Below are positions 7,942-16,774 of a stretch of 64,000 nt of DNA, one piece after another. The DNA lies in the NCBI GenBank assembly GCA_963675565.2, contig CAXXYD010000001.1, positions 806,001 through 870,000 of the forward strand. Direction: 5' to 3'. The stretch comes from JARRKU01 sp963675565 (GTDB lineage: Bacteria; Desulfobacterota; Desulfobacteria; Desulfobacterales; Desulfosarcinaceae). The notes beneath the pieces are model-generated. The model saw only the letters and a program-made list of their open reading frames with translations. It ran no database searches and was not told where the DNA came from. The translations under genes and the position numbers were made by a program. Each line of letters starts with the position of its first letter. The stretch's first letter is position 1.

Positions 7942-9126
7942 CTATTCCCAGATTCTCATCTTCTTCAAACGTTCCAGGTCGCAAATATTTAAGGATTTCC
8001 CGTCGTCGCAACGCACCAGGCCTTGATTAGTCCATTCGCCGGCTATATTTTTCATCTCTTTGAGCCAAATGCCGCTTTGGCTTGCCAGCCAACCAATGTT
8101 GACGCCTTTCTTCCCCTGACGTGAAGCATCGATTAAAATAGTGGCCACCAGTGCTTCGGAAGCCGTATTTGTACTATACCCCTCAGCCTCCATACGAAGC
8201 CTGTTACCAAGCATTTTGCAAAGCTTTATGGTTTTTTCATGGTCACTACTCAACTGTTTAAAAAACTGTTCACGTGTCCAGACCATCAAATCAACTTCTT
8301 TAGAATGACAAACCACTGTTGCCGTTCTGGGGCCGCCATCAAGCAAAGACAACTCTCCAAAAACTTGGCCCTGACCCAATAACGGATTGGCATGAGTCTC
8401 ATCGCTGGCTAAATCAGGATCATTGGCAGGTGGATCATCCGGGTGGGCCAAGACCTCCACAGAACCACGCATAACTAAAAAGGCCTCGTTTCCAGATTCA
8501 CCTTTTTCGATAATGCTCTCTCCCTGGCGATAGATGCGCCGCTCATTGCTGTCTTGTAAGATCATTTGCTGTGGATCCTGGGTAAACTCCCTATGGCCCG
8601 GCGGCATATCGTCATAGGCTACATGAATGGGCACCATGGAAACCTGCAATTCTTCGGAAATAAACTCCTCGTCAACCGCTTTTGCACCGAACCACTTGAG
8701 TATAGGTAAAATTTTCGGGTGCAGGGGTGCGATCAGATGCCGAATCCCTCTTTTTTTGGTTTCACGAACCATTAATTTAAATAGACCAGCCAATATGCCA
8801 CGGTGCCGGCGATACGCCTCAGTGACGCAGAGCCACCCGATACCGGCAAATTTACCTGGAGTGCACTCCATCAAAGGGCCAAAATCGTAATGTTCCATGG
8901 CTGGCATGCCCATCGGGTTCTCCATGGTCACCCGCATCGAACCAACCACTTTGTTGTCCTCAATAGCAATAAAGTTGATATTCTCTTCCAGGGTATCATA
9001 GAAATCAAAAATCCGATCTGGAGGATGCTCAAAGCGTTTTTCCTCCTCGACAAAGACCTTATACCTTAGCTTGTAAACGTCGTTCTTTTCCTGGGCGGTT
9101 TTCGCCGCTTTCAAGGAAATCGGCAT
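7942..9126 (-). CDS. GNAT-type acyltransferase fused to a cNMP-binding domain and Crp-like winged helix
   Basis: 394 aa. Residues about 1-180 resemble the N-acyl amino acid/homoserine lactone synthase branch of GNAT proteins (KLRYKVFVEEEKRF, GSMRVTMENP, GIGWLCVTEAYRRHRGILAGLFKLM). About 185-310 is a cyclic-nucleotide-binding fold (RRIYRQGESIIEKGESGNEAFLVMRG; GQGQVFGELSLLDGGPRTATV). About 315-394 is a Crp-type helix-turn-helix (GWLASQSGIWLKEM). It probably makes an acylated amino acid or related lipid under allosteric or transcriptional control by a nucleotide. It sits between the barrel and RND genes. The three-domain fusion is odd; function is inferred from the domains. Confidence 0.75.
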   Translation of the reverse strand: MPISLKAAKTAQEKNDVYKLRYKVFVEEEKRFEHPPDRIFDFYDTLEENINFIAIEDNKVVGSMRVTMENPMGMPAMEHYDFGPLMECTPGKFAGIGWLCVTEAYRRHRGILAGLFKLMVRETKKRGIRHLIAPLHPKILPILKWFGAKAVDEEFISEELQVSMVPIHVAYDDMPPGHREFTQDPQQMILQDSNERRIYRQGESIIEKGESGNEAFLVMRGSVEVLAHPDDPPANDPDLASDETHANPLLGQGQVFGELSLLDGGPRTATVVCHSKEVDLMVWTREQFFKQLSSDHEKTIKLCKMLGNRLRMEAEGYSTNTASEALVATILIDASRQGKKGVNIGWLASQSGIWLKEMKNIAGEWTNQGLVRCDDGKSLNICDLERLKKMRIWE

Positions 9127-9162
9127 AATTGCCCCCTTAGTCTTAAAAGTGTGCCACGGGCA

Positions 9163-10695
9163 TTAAAAAACCCATTCCGCCTTTACATAAAACTGGTCGT
9201 TATCGCGATAAAACCCCAACGGGTTTGAATCGTTGCCATCGTAAATCTCGGCGCCCAGCTCCAGCTTCAGGTTTTGCCAGTATTTGAACACACACATCGG
9301 ATTGTAAAGGGCCCCATTGCCGTCCAGATCGAAAAGGTAGCGAAACTCCAGCTTGATCTCGCCGTTGAAAAAACCCTTGGAGATCGTGCCGTTGACATTG
9401 GTGGAGACCTCTTCGGCCAGCAAAATCGCATCATCGTAATCGTTGATGTAGGCCTGGCCCAGCTGAACATTAAGGTAAAACTCCCCCGGGCCATTGTAAT
9501 CGGCGCCAATCACGTACTGTACCACCGGTTTGCGCACCCGCTCGAGCTGCTCGGTGATATAGCTGACGCGGTCGGTGTAGACAAAGTCGCCCCGTAGCCC
9601 GAATGCTCCCAATGTCGTTTCGAACTCCAACCCGTATATGTTCTGGCGGTCATAACGCATGCGGATCTTTTGGCCGGTGAAATGAGCGAATGTTGCCAGG
9701 TCGCGGATGATGCGGTCGCTGAACACCGGGGTCAAACCGACGGGTACCGACAGGGAGTCCGGGAAAGCGACATCCTCGTTGGTGTAAAAATAGCTCACGG
9801 CATAATCCACCGAACCGGCGATGCCGGAGAGCCGCAGGCCGGCCTCGCCCTCGCTCAAGTCGTTGGACAAATCCTCTTCGGTCAATCCAAACAAGCCCAC
9901 CTGTTCCTCATAGTGGTCGAAAAAGGCCCAGTCCGTATCGCGAAAGTCATATTCGGAATGGATAAAAAACGGGATGTAAATCCCCTGCAGGGTCAAATTG
10001 CCCCCGTACACCTCCACATTCACCATGGGTATGGGCAGTTTGCGGTCTTCACGCCGGCCGGCGATGCCGTCCCGCAGATCTTCGGGATTGATATTGTCCA
10101 GCGGGCTGAAACCATCCGCCTTGCCCCAGCGCACGATCTGGTTGCCCAGTTTCAGTGCATAGCCCCGCCCGGAAATCTTAAGGTAGGCATTCCATAACCG
10201 CAGGTCGCTGTCCGTATCCCAATCATCTTCGCGGTAATCGGCATAGTGATCCCAGTTTCCCCCAAGCACCATCTCAACAGCCTGGCTGGGCCGAAAGGTG
10301 GCCTCCAGTCTAAGCCGGGCATGGTTGTGGTAAAGATCTTCAAAATCATTATCCTCACCGCTGTCGAAGGCAAACTTGTTCATCAAGCTTCCGCCCACCT
10401 CAAACGGGCTCGCAGCAACCGCTTCGCCCCATGGAGATCCCACGTCACTGCCCTGCCCGCTCTCACCGGCCATGTCCCCCTTCTCGGAATTCCCGCCAAA
10501 GGGGTCGTCCGAACCGCTATCCGCGAATGGGTCGCTTTCTTTGTCGGCGGCGCCCTCCACAGACGCCCAGGGGGATTCTTCATCCACCGCGCCTTCCCGG
10601 TTCTGGGCAAACACCTGACCCGCCGTCAGCATCAGCCCCGCCACCATCACCACCAGCCATAACCGTAATATCGCTTTAGTGTCCCAATCAGTCAC
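9163..10695 (-). CDS. DUF1302-like outer-membrane beta-barrel protein
   Basis: About 510 aa from a GTG start at 10695, chosen because GGGAGG lies just upstream and because it begins a clean signal peptide (ILRLWLVVMVAGLMLTAG..FAQ); the reading frame stays open further upstream. After an acidic low-complexity linker, the rest is alternating beta strands ending in an aromatic residue (YVKAEWVF), as in outer-membrane barrels. Conserved-looking segments include LKLGNQIVRWGKADGFSPLDNINPED. DUF1302 proteins typically accompany RND exporters and LolA-like proteins, as here. It is the likely outer-membrane component of the export operon. Confidence 0.75.
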   Translation of the reverse strand: MTDWDTKAILRLWLVVMVAGLMLTAGQVFAQNREGAVDEESPWASVEGAADKESDPFADSGSDDPFGGNSEKGDMAGESGQGSDVGSPWGEAVAASPFEVGGSLMNKFAFDSGEDNDFEDLYHNHARLRLEATFRPSQAVEMVLGGNWDHYADYREDDWDTDSDLRLWNAYLKISGRGYALKLGNQIVRWGKADGFSPLDNINPEDLRDGIAGRREDRKLPIPMVNVEVYGGNLTLQGIYIPFFIHSEYDFRDTDWAFFDHYEEQVGLFGLTEEDLSNDLSEGEAGLRLSGIAGSVDYAVSYFYTNEDVAFPDSLSVPVGLTPVFSDRIIRDLATFAHFTGQKIRMRYDRQNIYGLEFETTLGAFGLRGDFVYTDRVSYITEQLERVRKPVVQYVIGADYNGPGEFYLNVQLGQAYINDYDDAILLAEEVSTNVNGTISKGFFNGEIKLEFRYLFDLDGNGALYNPMCVFKYWQNLKLELGAEIYDGNDSNPLGFYRDNDQFYVKAEWVF

Positions 10696-10841
10696 TTTTC
10701 CTCCCAGATGTATGGTGTTCAACCACACGCCGCCTTCCAATCCACGGTACCCGAATCGATCACTTAAGATTAGTACCACGAACAGGTCTAAACCCCACCC
10801 CTTTCATGCAATATCAGAAAGTTCAGCATGGTCTCCCGCCA

Positions 10842-11615
10842 TCATTTCCCATTCTTCATATAGGCCTGGGTAAAGACCCGGTCCGGGATTCCCCGATTGT
10901 AATGTATCTCACTGATGCGCATCAAGGTGCGATGCTTTTTTTTCAAATCCTGCATTTCAGCATCCATCACCGTCCAGATGCCGTCAATCTTTTTCAGATT
11001 GCGGTTGAGCAGTTGCTTCACCAGACGCCCCCGGCCATCGTAAAGCTCGATTTTAAGGGCCATGTTCAGATCCTGGGCCACCCAGCTCACCCGCTTGCCA
11101 TACTGGGACGACGATTGCTCTTTGGGCACGCTTTCCAGCACCCAGCAGGTATGGCCGTCATAGGTTTCCGTTTTCAGGATACGATGGGTATCGCTGCCCA
11201 CCTTGCGGCGCTCCAGATCCTCATAGGTAAAATCGGTATTCACAAAACGATTGCTTTTCTGGCTGGAAACCACCCGGCGCACCCGCCTCAGGGACGGCAG
11301 GTATAAAAACTGGTCATTGTCGTCGCCTTCATTTTCCCAGGTCAAAAACGCCGTGCCGTCAATGGAGGCCGGCGTATAAAACCGCGTGAAGCTCTTGCTC
11401 ACCGGCCCGTAGTCTTTCACCGCCGTGATCAACGTGCGCAGCCGCTTTTTGCCCCGTTTGTCGATGAGCAACATCATGACCTTGGCATACGAGTCGCGGC
11501 CATCGTCCCGGTCATAGACCCGCCGGGCCACGTCCACACCATCCAGCGTCCAGCCGGGCCGGGGCACCGCAGCCAGCAACATCACACTCACAACCCACAC
11601 GATCCAGCGCATCAT
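10842..11615 (-). CDS. LolA-like outer membrane lipoprotein-sorting protein
   Basis: 257 aa with an N-terminal signal peptide ending near PRPGWTLD. It contains the landmarks of the LolA-like family (PF17131 type): RVYDRDDGRDSYAKVMMLLID, SFTRFYTPASIDGTAFLTW, QFLYLPSLRRVRRV and GHTCWVLESVP. These periplasmic proteins usually come with MMPL/RND exporters and are thought to bind acyl chains. It is the first gene of the minus-strand operon that continues with the barrel, acyltransferase and RND genes. Confidence 0.82.
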   Translation of the reverse strand: MMRWIVWVVSVMLLAAVPRPGWTLDGVDVARRVYDRDDGRDSYAKVMMLLIDKRGKKRLRTLITAVKDYGPVSKSFTRFYTPASIDGTAFLTWENEGDDNDQFLYLPSLRRVRRVVSSQKSNRFVNTDFTYEDLERRKVGSDTHRILKTETYDGHTCWVLESVPKEQSSSQYGKRVSWVAQDLNMALKIELYDGRGRLVKQLLNRNLKKIDGIWTVMDAEMQDLKKKHRTLMRISEIHYNRGIPDRVFTQAYMKNGK

Positions 11616-11833
11616 GGCCTTTCCACCTGAATGTCCATTTCAAACGAAATTTTAGTATAATTCATATCGACACAACAATTGAAGAACTTAATGTCGGTCA
11701 ACACCAAAACCCGCCAAAGCGACTTTGCCCCGACGAAAGCCGGGCCCATATTCCAACTATTGACATCCCCCCCTATTTAATAGGAAGACCATATTATTAA
11801 CAAACATTCACAGCAACCCTCACGGAGAACCCC

Positions 11834-13900
11834 ATGCAGCCGGACAACCTGCAGGCCAAACTAAAACAATTCGGGATATACGATCAGAAACAATACCACG
11901 AGCAAGCATTTTCCCGCAACATCGGCCTGTTCAGCAAAAAGGAGCAGGAAGCCTTAAAAAACGCCAAAGTCGCCATCCCCGGCATGGGCGGCGTCGGGGG
12001 CGTCCACCTTATCACCATGGCCCGCACCGGCATCGGCCGCTTCCACCTGGCCGACTATGACACCTATGAACCTGTAAACATCAACCGCCAGTACGGCGCC
12101 CGGGTTCCTGATTTCGGCCGGCCCAAGCTGGAGGTCATGTGCGAGCAGGCCCTGGCCGTCAACCCTTACCTGGAGATCACGCCATTTCCCCAGGGCATCG
12201 ACGAATCCAGCCTTGACCCATTTCTCGACGGCGTCCAGGTGGTCTTGGACGGCCTCGATTTTTTCCAGTTCGAAATCCGCAGAACGCTCTTTAACCGGGC
12301 CCGGGAAAAAGGGGTCTATGTGGTCACCGCCGCCCCGCTGGGTTTCAGCTCGGCCGTGCTCATCTTTTCCCCCCACGACGGCATGTCCTTTGACGAATAT
12401 TTCAACATCGTAGACGGCATGACCACGGAGCAGCAGTACCTGGCCTTTGCTATGGGGCTGGCGCCCCGCGGCACCCACATGAAATACATGGACCTGAAAA
12501 AGGTGAGCCTGGAAAACAAAGCCGGGCCATCCCTGAACATCGCCTGCCAGAGCTGTGCGGCCATGGCCGCCACAGAAGCGGTGCGCATCATTTTAAACCG
12601 CGGCCGGATCAAGCCGGTGCCCCACTATTTCCAGTTCGACCCCTATGCCCAAAAATTCTGCAGGGGAAAACTCTATATGGGCAACCGCAACCCGCTTCAA
12701 AAACTAAAATCCAAAGCCGCCAGCTATATCCTCCAACACAATAAAAAAACCTTCAAGCGGACACCCCCCAATAAACCCCTGCCGGCCCCCGATGAAAAAA
12801 CCATCACCGAAGAGATGATCCGCTACATCATCGAGGCAGGCATTCAGGCCCCCTCGGGGGACAACGCCCAGCCTTGGAAATTCGCCTACACCGACAACAC
12901 TATCGACCTTTATCTGGACAGGGATGCAGACCGCTCATTTTTCAATGTCAAACAAATCGCCTCTATCATCTCCTGTGGTGCAGTATTGGAAAACATGCGC
13001 ATTGCTGCAACCGCTCTTGGAATCAGCGCGCAGATCGACTACCTGCCAAATGAGGGCATTGACGACCACATGGCTACCCTTTCACTATTCAAGACGGGGA
13101 AATCCAAATCCCAAAATCTTATTGTCGAAACGCTTTGGGAGCGGCACACAAATCGTACCCTTTATATTAAAAAACCTATACCCCCAGCAATATTAAATAA
13201 TTTTGAATCTTTGATTTCTCAGTTCCCCGGTACCCACCTGCACCTAATTACCCACAAAGCGGATCTCAAAAAACTGGCTAAACTGGTCTACAAAGTGGAT
13301 CGCATCCGTACTGAGCACCGCCCCTTGCATGAACACCTTTGTAACATGATTCGCTTTTCTGAAGCTGAAACTTCAATAAAGAAAGACGGATTGCCTCTCA
13401 AGAATCTGGAAGCAGGCTTTACCGGCGAGTTTTTTTTAAAAGCAACGAGATCTTGGAGAGTAATGAGTATTGCAAATAAATTGGGGTTAGGGCGAATGGT
13501 GGCCGCACATGCCATGGCCAGTGTAATGAATTCAACTTGCGCTGCTTTAATTACAGTTGATGGTATAGAACCACAAGATTTTTTGATCGGCGGCCAAGCA
13601 CTTGAACGCATCTGGCTCATGCTTTCCGAAAAGGGGTTGTATATGCAACCCATGGCTGCCGTAACACTATTTAAGCTAAGGTGGATAATAGAAGGGAAGA
13701 ATGGTTTTTCTATAAGCCATCAGAGGTTATTGAACCAAGTATGGAACGACTATCATAATATTTTTCCAAATGTCAATCTTAACGAGCAAGGTCAGGTGAT
13801 GTTGTTCCGCATTGGCTATAGCAAACCAATAGAATGCTTTACTCGTCGAAAAGGCATTGAAAGCTTCATAAAATCAATAGCAAAGAACTGTACCCTATAG
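11834..13900 (+). CDS. ThiF/E1-like adenylyltransferase fused to a nitroreductase-like domain
   Basis: 688 aa, transcribed divergently from the exporter operon. About 25-275 is an E1/ThiF fold: nucleotide loop GMGGVGG (50-56), YDTYEPVNINRQYGA, and a CxxC (Cys238, Cys241). About 325-610 resembles nitroreductases (EAGIQAPSGDNAQPWKF; KQIASIISCGAVLENM). This architecture is known from mycobacterial Rv1355c-like proteins; its reaction is unknown. The DNA changes from GC-rich to visibly AT-rich from about 12,900 on, inside the nitroreductase half. Confidence 0.78.
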   Translation: MQPDNLQAKLKQFGIYDQKQYHEQAFSRNIGLFSKKEQEALKNAKVAIPGMGGVGGVHLITMARTGIGRFHLADYDTYEPVNINRQYGARVPDFGRPKLEVMCEQALAVNPYLEITPFPQGIDESSLDPFLDGVQVVLDGLDFFQFEIRRTLFNRAREKGVYVVTAAPLGFSSAVLIFSPHDGMSFDEYFNIVDGMTTEQQYLAFAMGLAPRGTHMKYMDLKKVSLENKAGPSLNIACQSCAAMAATEAVRIILNRGRIKPVPHYFQFDPYAQKFCRGKLYMGNRNPLQKLKSKAASYILQHNKKTFKRTPPNKPLPAPDEKTITEEMIRYIIEAGIQAPSGDNAQPWKFAYTDNTIDLYLDRDADRSFFNVKQIASIISCGAVLENMRIAATALGISAQIDYLPNEGIDDHMATLSLFKTGKSKSQNLIVETLWERHTNRTLYIKKPIPPAILNNFESLISQFPGTHLHLITHKADLKKLAKLVYKVDRIRTEHRPLHEHLCNMIRFSEAETSIKKDGLPLKNLEAGFTGEFFLKATRSWRVMSIANKLGLGRMVAAHAMASVMNSTCAALITVDGIEPQDFLIGGQALERIWLMLSEKGLYMQPMAAVTLFKLRWIIEGKNGFSISHQRLLNQVWNDYHNIFPNVNLNEQGQVMLFRIGYSKPIECFTRRKGIESFIKSIAKNCTL

Positions 13901-13948
13901 ACAATAGAAGATTACGTACAATATACAATAAAGTTTCATTACAAAAAA

Positions 13949-13982
13949 GGGGGGGCTCGGCTCGCGAAGAGCTGCCCCCCCC
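13949..13982 (-). terminator. Intrinsic terminator of the PEP-CTERM gene
   Basis: A GC-rich hairpin (GGGGGGGC...GCTC, loop, GAGC...GCCCCCCC) lies between convergent genes. On the minus strand it is followed by six Ts; on the plus strand no T tract follows. It therefore most likely ends the minus-strand transcript. Confidence 0.7.
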
Positions 13983-14004
13983 AAGCTTAAAAAATGAATG
14001 CATA

Positions 14005-14910
14005 TTACTTTCTGTTACAAAATCTCTTCCTTCCAATGGCTGATAATCCGAGCAAACCGAATCCAAGTAAAGCGATTGTGCCTGGTTCTGGGACTACTGC
14101 TTTGTTAAATGAGCCATCATTGTTAGACGTAAAAAAGAAGTCATAAGCACCTGGATCGAAACCAAATTCGGCAATGAAAGCTGCAATATCAAATTCTTGT
14201 GGATTATTATTAGAATCAACAATGCCAAGAATCAGATCCATCTCAAATGGCAGACCAGTTTCATCCTGAACTTCGAAATACTCGCCATTGGCGCCATCTA
14301 ATGTATGCAGAATGTCATCTAAACCGAGAAACATACTCAGTGTACCAGTAATGAGACCATCTTGGTTAACACCGCCTGCAGCTATAACATCATCTACCCT
14401 CTCAACTTTGATACCGTCGCGAAAAGTACTAAGATCGCCGAAGGTAGAGTCAGTAAATTGCTCACCTGCATCAAAATAAAAATCGATGAACTCACCAGCT
14501 CCGAGATTGTTAACCGTGTAATTATTATCTGTGATTTGCGTTCCACTAAATTTCATAAGAACGGTAAGTTCATGGGTCTTAGTTCCAGTCGTACTTGAAC
14601 CGTAATCGTCTGGTGTTAAGTTATCATCATTAAAATTTGTAAAACCGGTGACCCGAACCGCAACGAAATCATCAAACGTGTCACCAGCAGATATCGTACC
14701 GTCGCCATTATCGTGGAATGCAATAATCGAGCGCGCAAGAAACTGCCACTCATCAACATTATTGATATCCGCAATACTATCCCCTAAAACATCGCCAGCT
14801 GCACTAAAATTCAAAGTATAGCTGTCCAAATCACTATATGCGAAAGACGAGGAGGTTGTAAAAGCAACCGTACACATCACTAAAACTACGCATAAAAAAG
14901 TTTTTTTCAT
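14005..14910 (-). CDS. PEP-CTERM sorting-domain protein
   Basis: 301 aa. Signal peptide MKKTFLCVVLVMCTVAF..SSFA, a beta-rich acidic secreted body of unknown function, and a classic PEP-CTERM tail: VPEPGTIALLGFGLLGLSAI then RKRF (about 273-301). The tail is the recognition site for the exosortase encoded at 62374-63231. The gene stands alone with its own sigma-54 type promoter about 235 bp upstream and a strong terminator. Confidence 0.9.
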   Translation of the reverse strand: MKKTFLCVVLVMCTVAFTTSSSFAYSDLDSYTLNFSAAGDVLGDSIADINNVDEWQFLARSIIAFHDNGDGTISAGDTFDDFVAVRVTGFTNFNDDNLTPDDYGSSTTGTKTHELTVLMKFSGTQITDNNYTVNNLGAGEFIDFYFDAGEQFTDSTFGDLSTFRDGIKVERVDDVIAAGGVNQDGLITGTLSMFLGLDDILHTLDGANGEYFEVQDETGLPFEMDLILGIVDSNNNPQEFDIAAFIAEFGFDPGAYDFFFTSNNDGSFNKAVVPEPGTIALLGFGLLGLSAIGRKRFCNRK

Positions 14911-15144
14911 ATCATGTTCCTTTCTCTTGTTAAAAAATGCTCTCTTTGGTTTCCTGAATTGTACTTAATACCGATAAGCCATTTTAAGGCTCTTTTTCAA
15001 AACGCAATAACAGTTTGTTCTGATCACCTCCTCTTTTAGATCGCGCTAAAAAAACTCCAATTAATTTCAAACGAAAACGAACTTTAGTGCATTTGCAGCG
15101 AAAATAATGAATATGAGGGTATTAACTTCCTGCGATATTTAGCA

Positions 15145-15160
15145 TGCAATAGAAATACCA
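15145..15160 (-). promoter_or_regulatory. Candidate sigma-54 promoter of the PEP-CTERM gene at 14005-14910
   Basis: The minus strand reads TGGTATTTCTATTGCA (GG-N10-GC). It is closely alike to the element at 18076-18091 before the other PEP-CTERM gene. It predicts a leader of about 225 nt. Confidence 0.6.
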
Positions 15161-15431
15161 ATCAGAGTGTATTTCTCAAAAATTTTGCTAAAGTAATATT
15201 TGTATGTATTTTCGAAATGTTAAAAACGATAACCCAGACATACTGAAACGGCCAAGGCTTGTATTATGTAAAAAAGGTAATAATTATATGTGTATTTGAG
15301 GAACTAATTTCATAACTTTCTATAAGCCATTTCAAAACCTGTTTAAAACAAGTTAGTGTAACAATCTTTCTGTAATTTGGTTTTAGCTGGAAAAGTTAAG
15401 ATCTTCCCATACAATTTGAGATAAGCGTAAT

Positions 15432-15453
15432 CCCCAGCCGATAGGGGCTGGGG
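15432..15453. repeat. Short hairpin CCCCAGCC / GGCTGGGG
   Basis: Perfect 8-bp GC stem with a 6-base loop in an AT-rich region. No T tract follows. It may mark the edge of a decayed element. Confidence 0.4.
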
Positions 15454-15794
15454 GTGACGCACGGTCGTCCTCTCGGGTATAATTGTTTTGCTGAACAATA
15501 ACCTAAAGCCACAAATCACAGGTCCCGGCGCTGTTTGTCCGGTAAAAACGCCTGTAGAAGCTATTTTGCATCGTCCCGGTTGCGGTACAATAAACGTAAA
15601 CGGAGGCAGGCTTATGATTGGATCACTGATTTGGCCGTTGACTTATCCGCCCGCTGCGGCAAGAATAAAATTGATCCGGGCGCCTGGAGGATCGCCGCAT
15701 GCAAATGGATGGAAAAACACCGGCTGATCGTCATCGTCAAACCGGTAAAAGTGTTACCCCATTTTTATTGAAAAAAGTGTCATATTTAATGATG

Positions 15795-15863
15795 TCGCAC
15801 AATGGCAGCCAGGGCAACTTTGGCCTTGAACTCGGGACTGTGTTTTCTTCGTTTGTTTTTCAT
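15795..15863 (-). pseudogene. Fragment of an IS3-type OrfA transposase
   Basis: The minus strand from ATG at 15863 encodes MKNKRRKHSPEFKAKVALAA, the hallmark start of IS3-family OrfA (helix-turn-helix) proteins. It then loses the family sequence and stops after about 25 codons. Only the first exon-like part remains. Confidence 0.65.
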
Positions 15864-15889
15864 GTCAGCCGCTTTTCAATCAAGCTGAC

Positions 15890-16234
15890 TCATAGCTTAG
15901 CACATTGTCCAGTTTTTGGGGGAAGACCACTAATTATGCGGTGTTTCTGCACAAGGGCCGATTTTTTAAATCCCACGTCGGCAATGCAGATAGGGCAGAA
16001 CCAGCTCAAAGTCGCCGAGTCCACCAGAGGAAAAACCAGTTGCTGGTAACTGAAGCCGAAAAGATTTTTTACGATAGCACATCTGATCACCTGATCGGCA
16101 CTCTTGCCGTTGGCCCCTTGCCGGTGAGTGATATTTTAATCCCTGGTAAGGTCTTGAAGAACATGGCCGCAGATGGTGGGATCCGCGTCAATGATGGTGT
16201 TTATGGCGGCATCAGAGGAGTTTGTTTTTGCCAT
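15890..16234 (-). pseudogene. Decayed DDE-type transposase N-terminus
   Basis: From ATG at 16234 the frame reads MAKTNSSDAAINTIIDADPT..HVLQDLTRD, meets one in-frame TAA near 16136, and continues in the same frame with GANGKSADQVIRCAIVKNLFGFSYQQL and FKKSAL. This resembles N-termini of IS1182/ISNCY-like transposases (IVK..FGFSYQ.L.F.L.DS...FC...GFKKSAL). It degenerates after about 15910. It is a relic lying beside the IS3 remnant. Confidence 0.55.
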
Positions 16235-16774
16235 TTTTCGCGCATTCTGTGATCGGTCACTTTCCATCATTTGTAGCGATACTGGTTGTCTGTTGACTTT
16301 CAATATACTACAACTGGAAGAAAGAGACCAATGAATTATGAGATATTTATAAGTATTACAGCTGGTTACTACAGTGGCCAAAACTGAATCGTGCTCATTC
16401 ACAAATTATTGACGCCAAATAGAATTAGTCAAAGGAAATTGAGCGTTTTTGGTAACCAAATACTATCGATAGTGCAATATTCGTATTCTTACTACTTTTC
16501 TATTGCCCAAAAAATTTTGCGTAACCAACTGTAAATATAAGGAAAACATAGGACATTCCAGTTGGCATTATAAGCCATTGATATTGTTGGCTAAATTATT
16601 ACACACAATTTAATTGGCGCCATCTTTATTTATCTATATATTTCATATAGTTATTAAATTATCAGACACCTGTATAAAATGTCGCATTTTCGGCATGGGT
16701 TTTGTAGGTACAACATATTGTGTTAATGGCACAGATAAAATCCAATACAGGAAACTAGGAGAACGATTCTTTTC
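16235..16774. other. AT-rich intergenic region before the FeeM-like gene
   Basis: No gene supported. I looked for a GG-N10-GC element here and found none, unlike the PEP-CTERM genes on either side. AGGAG at about 16757 precedes the start at 16775 at a long spacing. Confidence 0.4.

Larger units (their letters stand above)
14911..15780. other. Long AT-rich intergenic region upstream of the PEP-CTERM gene
   Basis: It holds the promoter at 15145-15160 and a hairpin at 15432-15453. Short reading frames at 15488-15771 include a basic stretch (RYNKRKRRQAYDWITDLAVD) that I do not recognise; it may be a decayed gene next to the insertion-sequence remnants. Confidence 0.4.
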
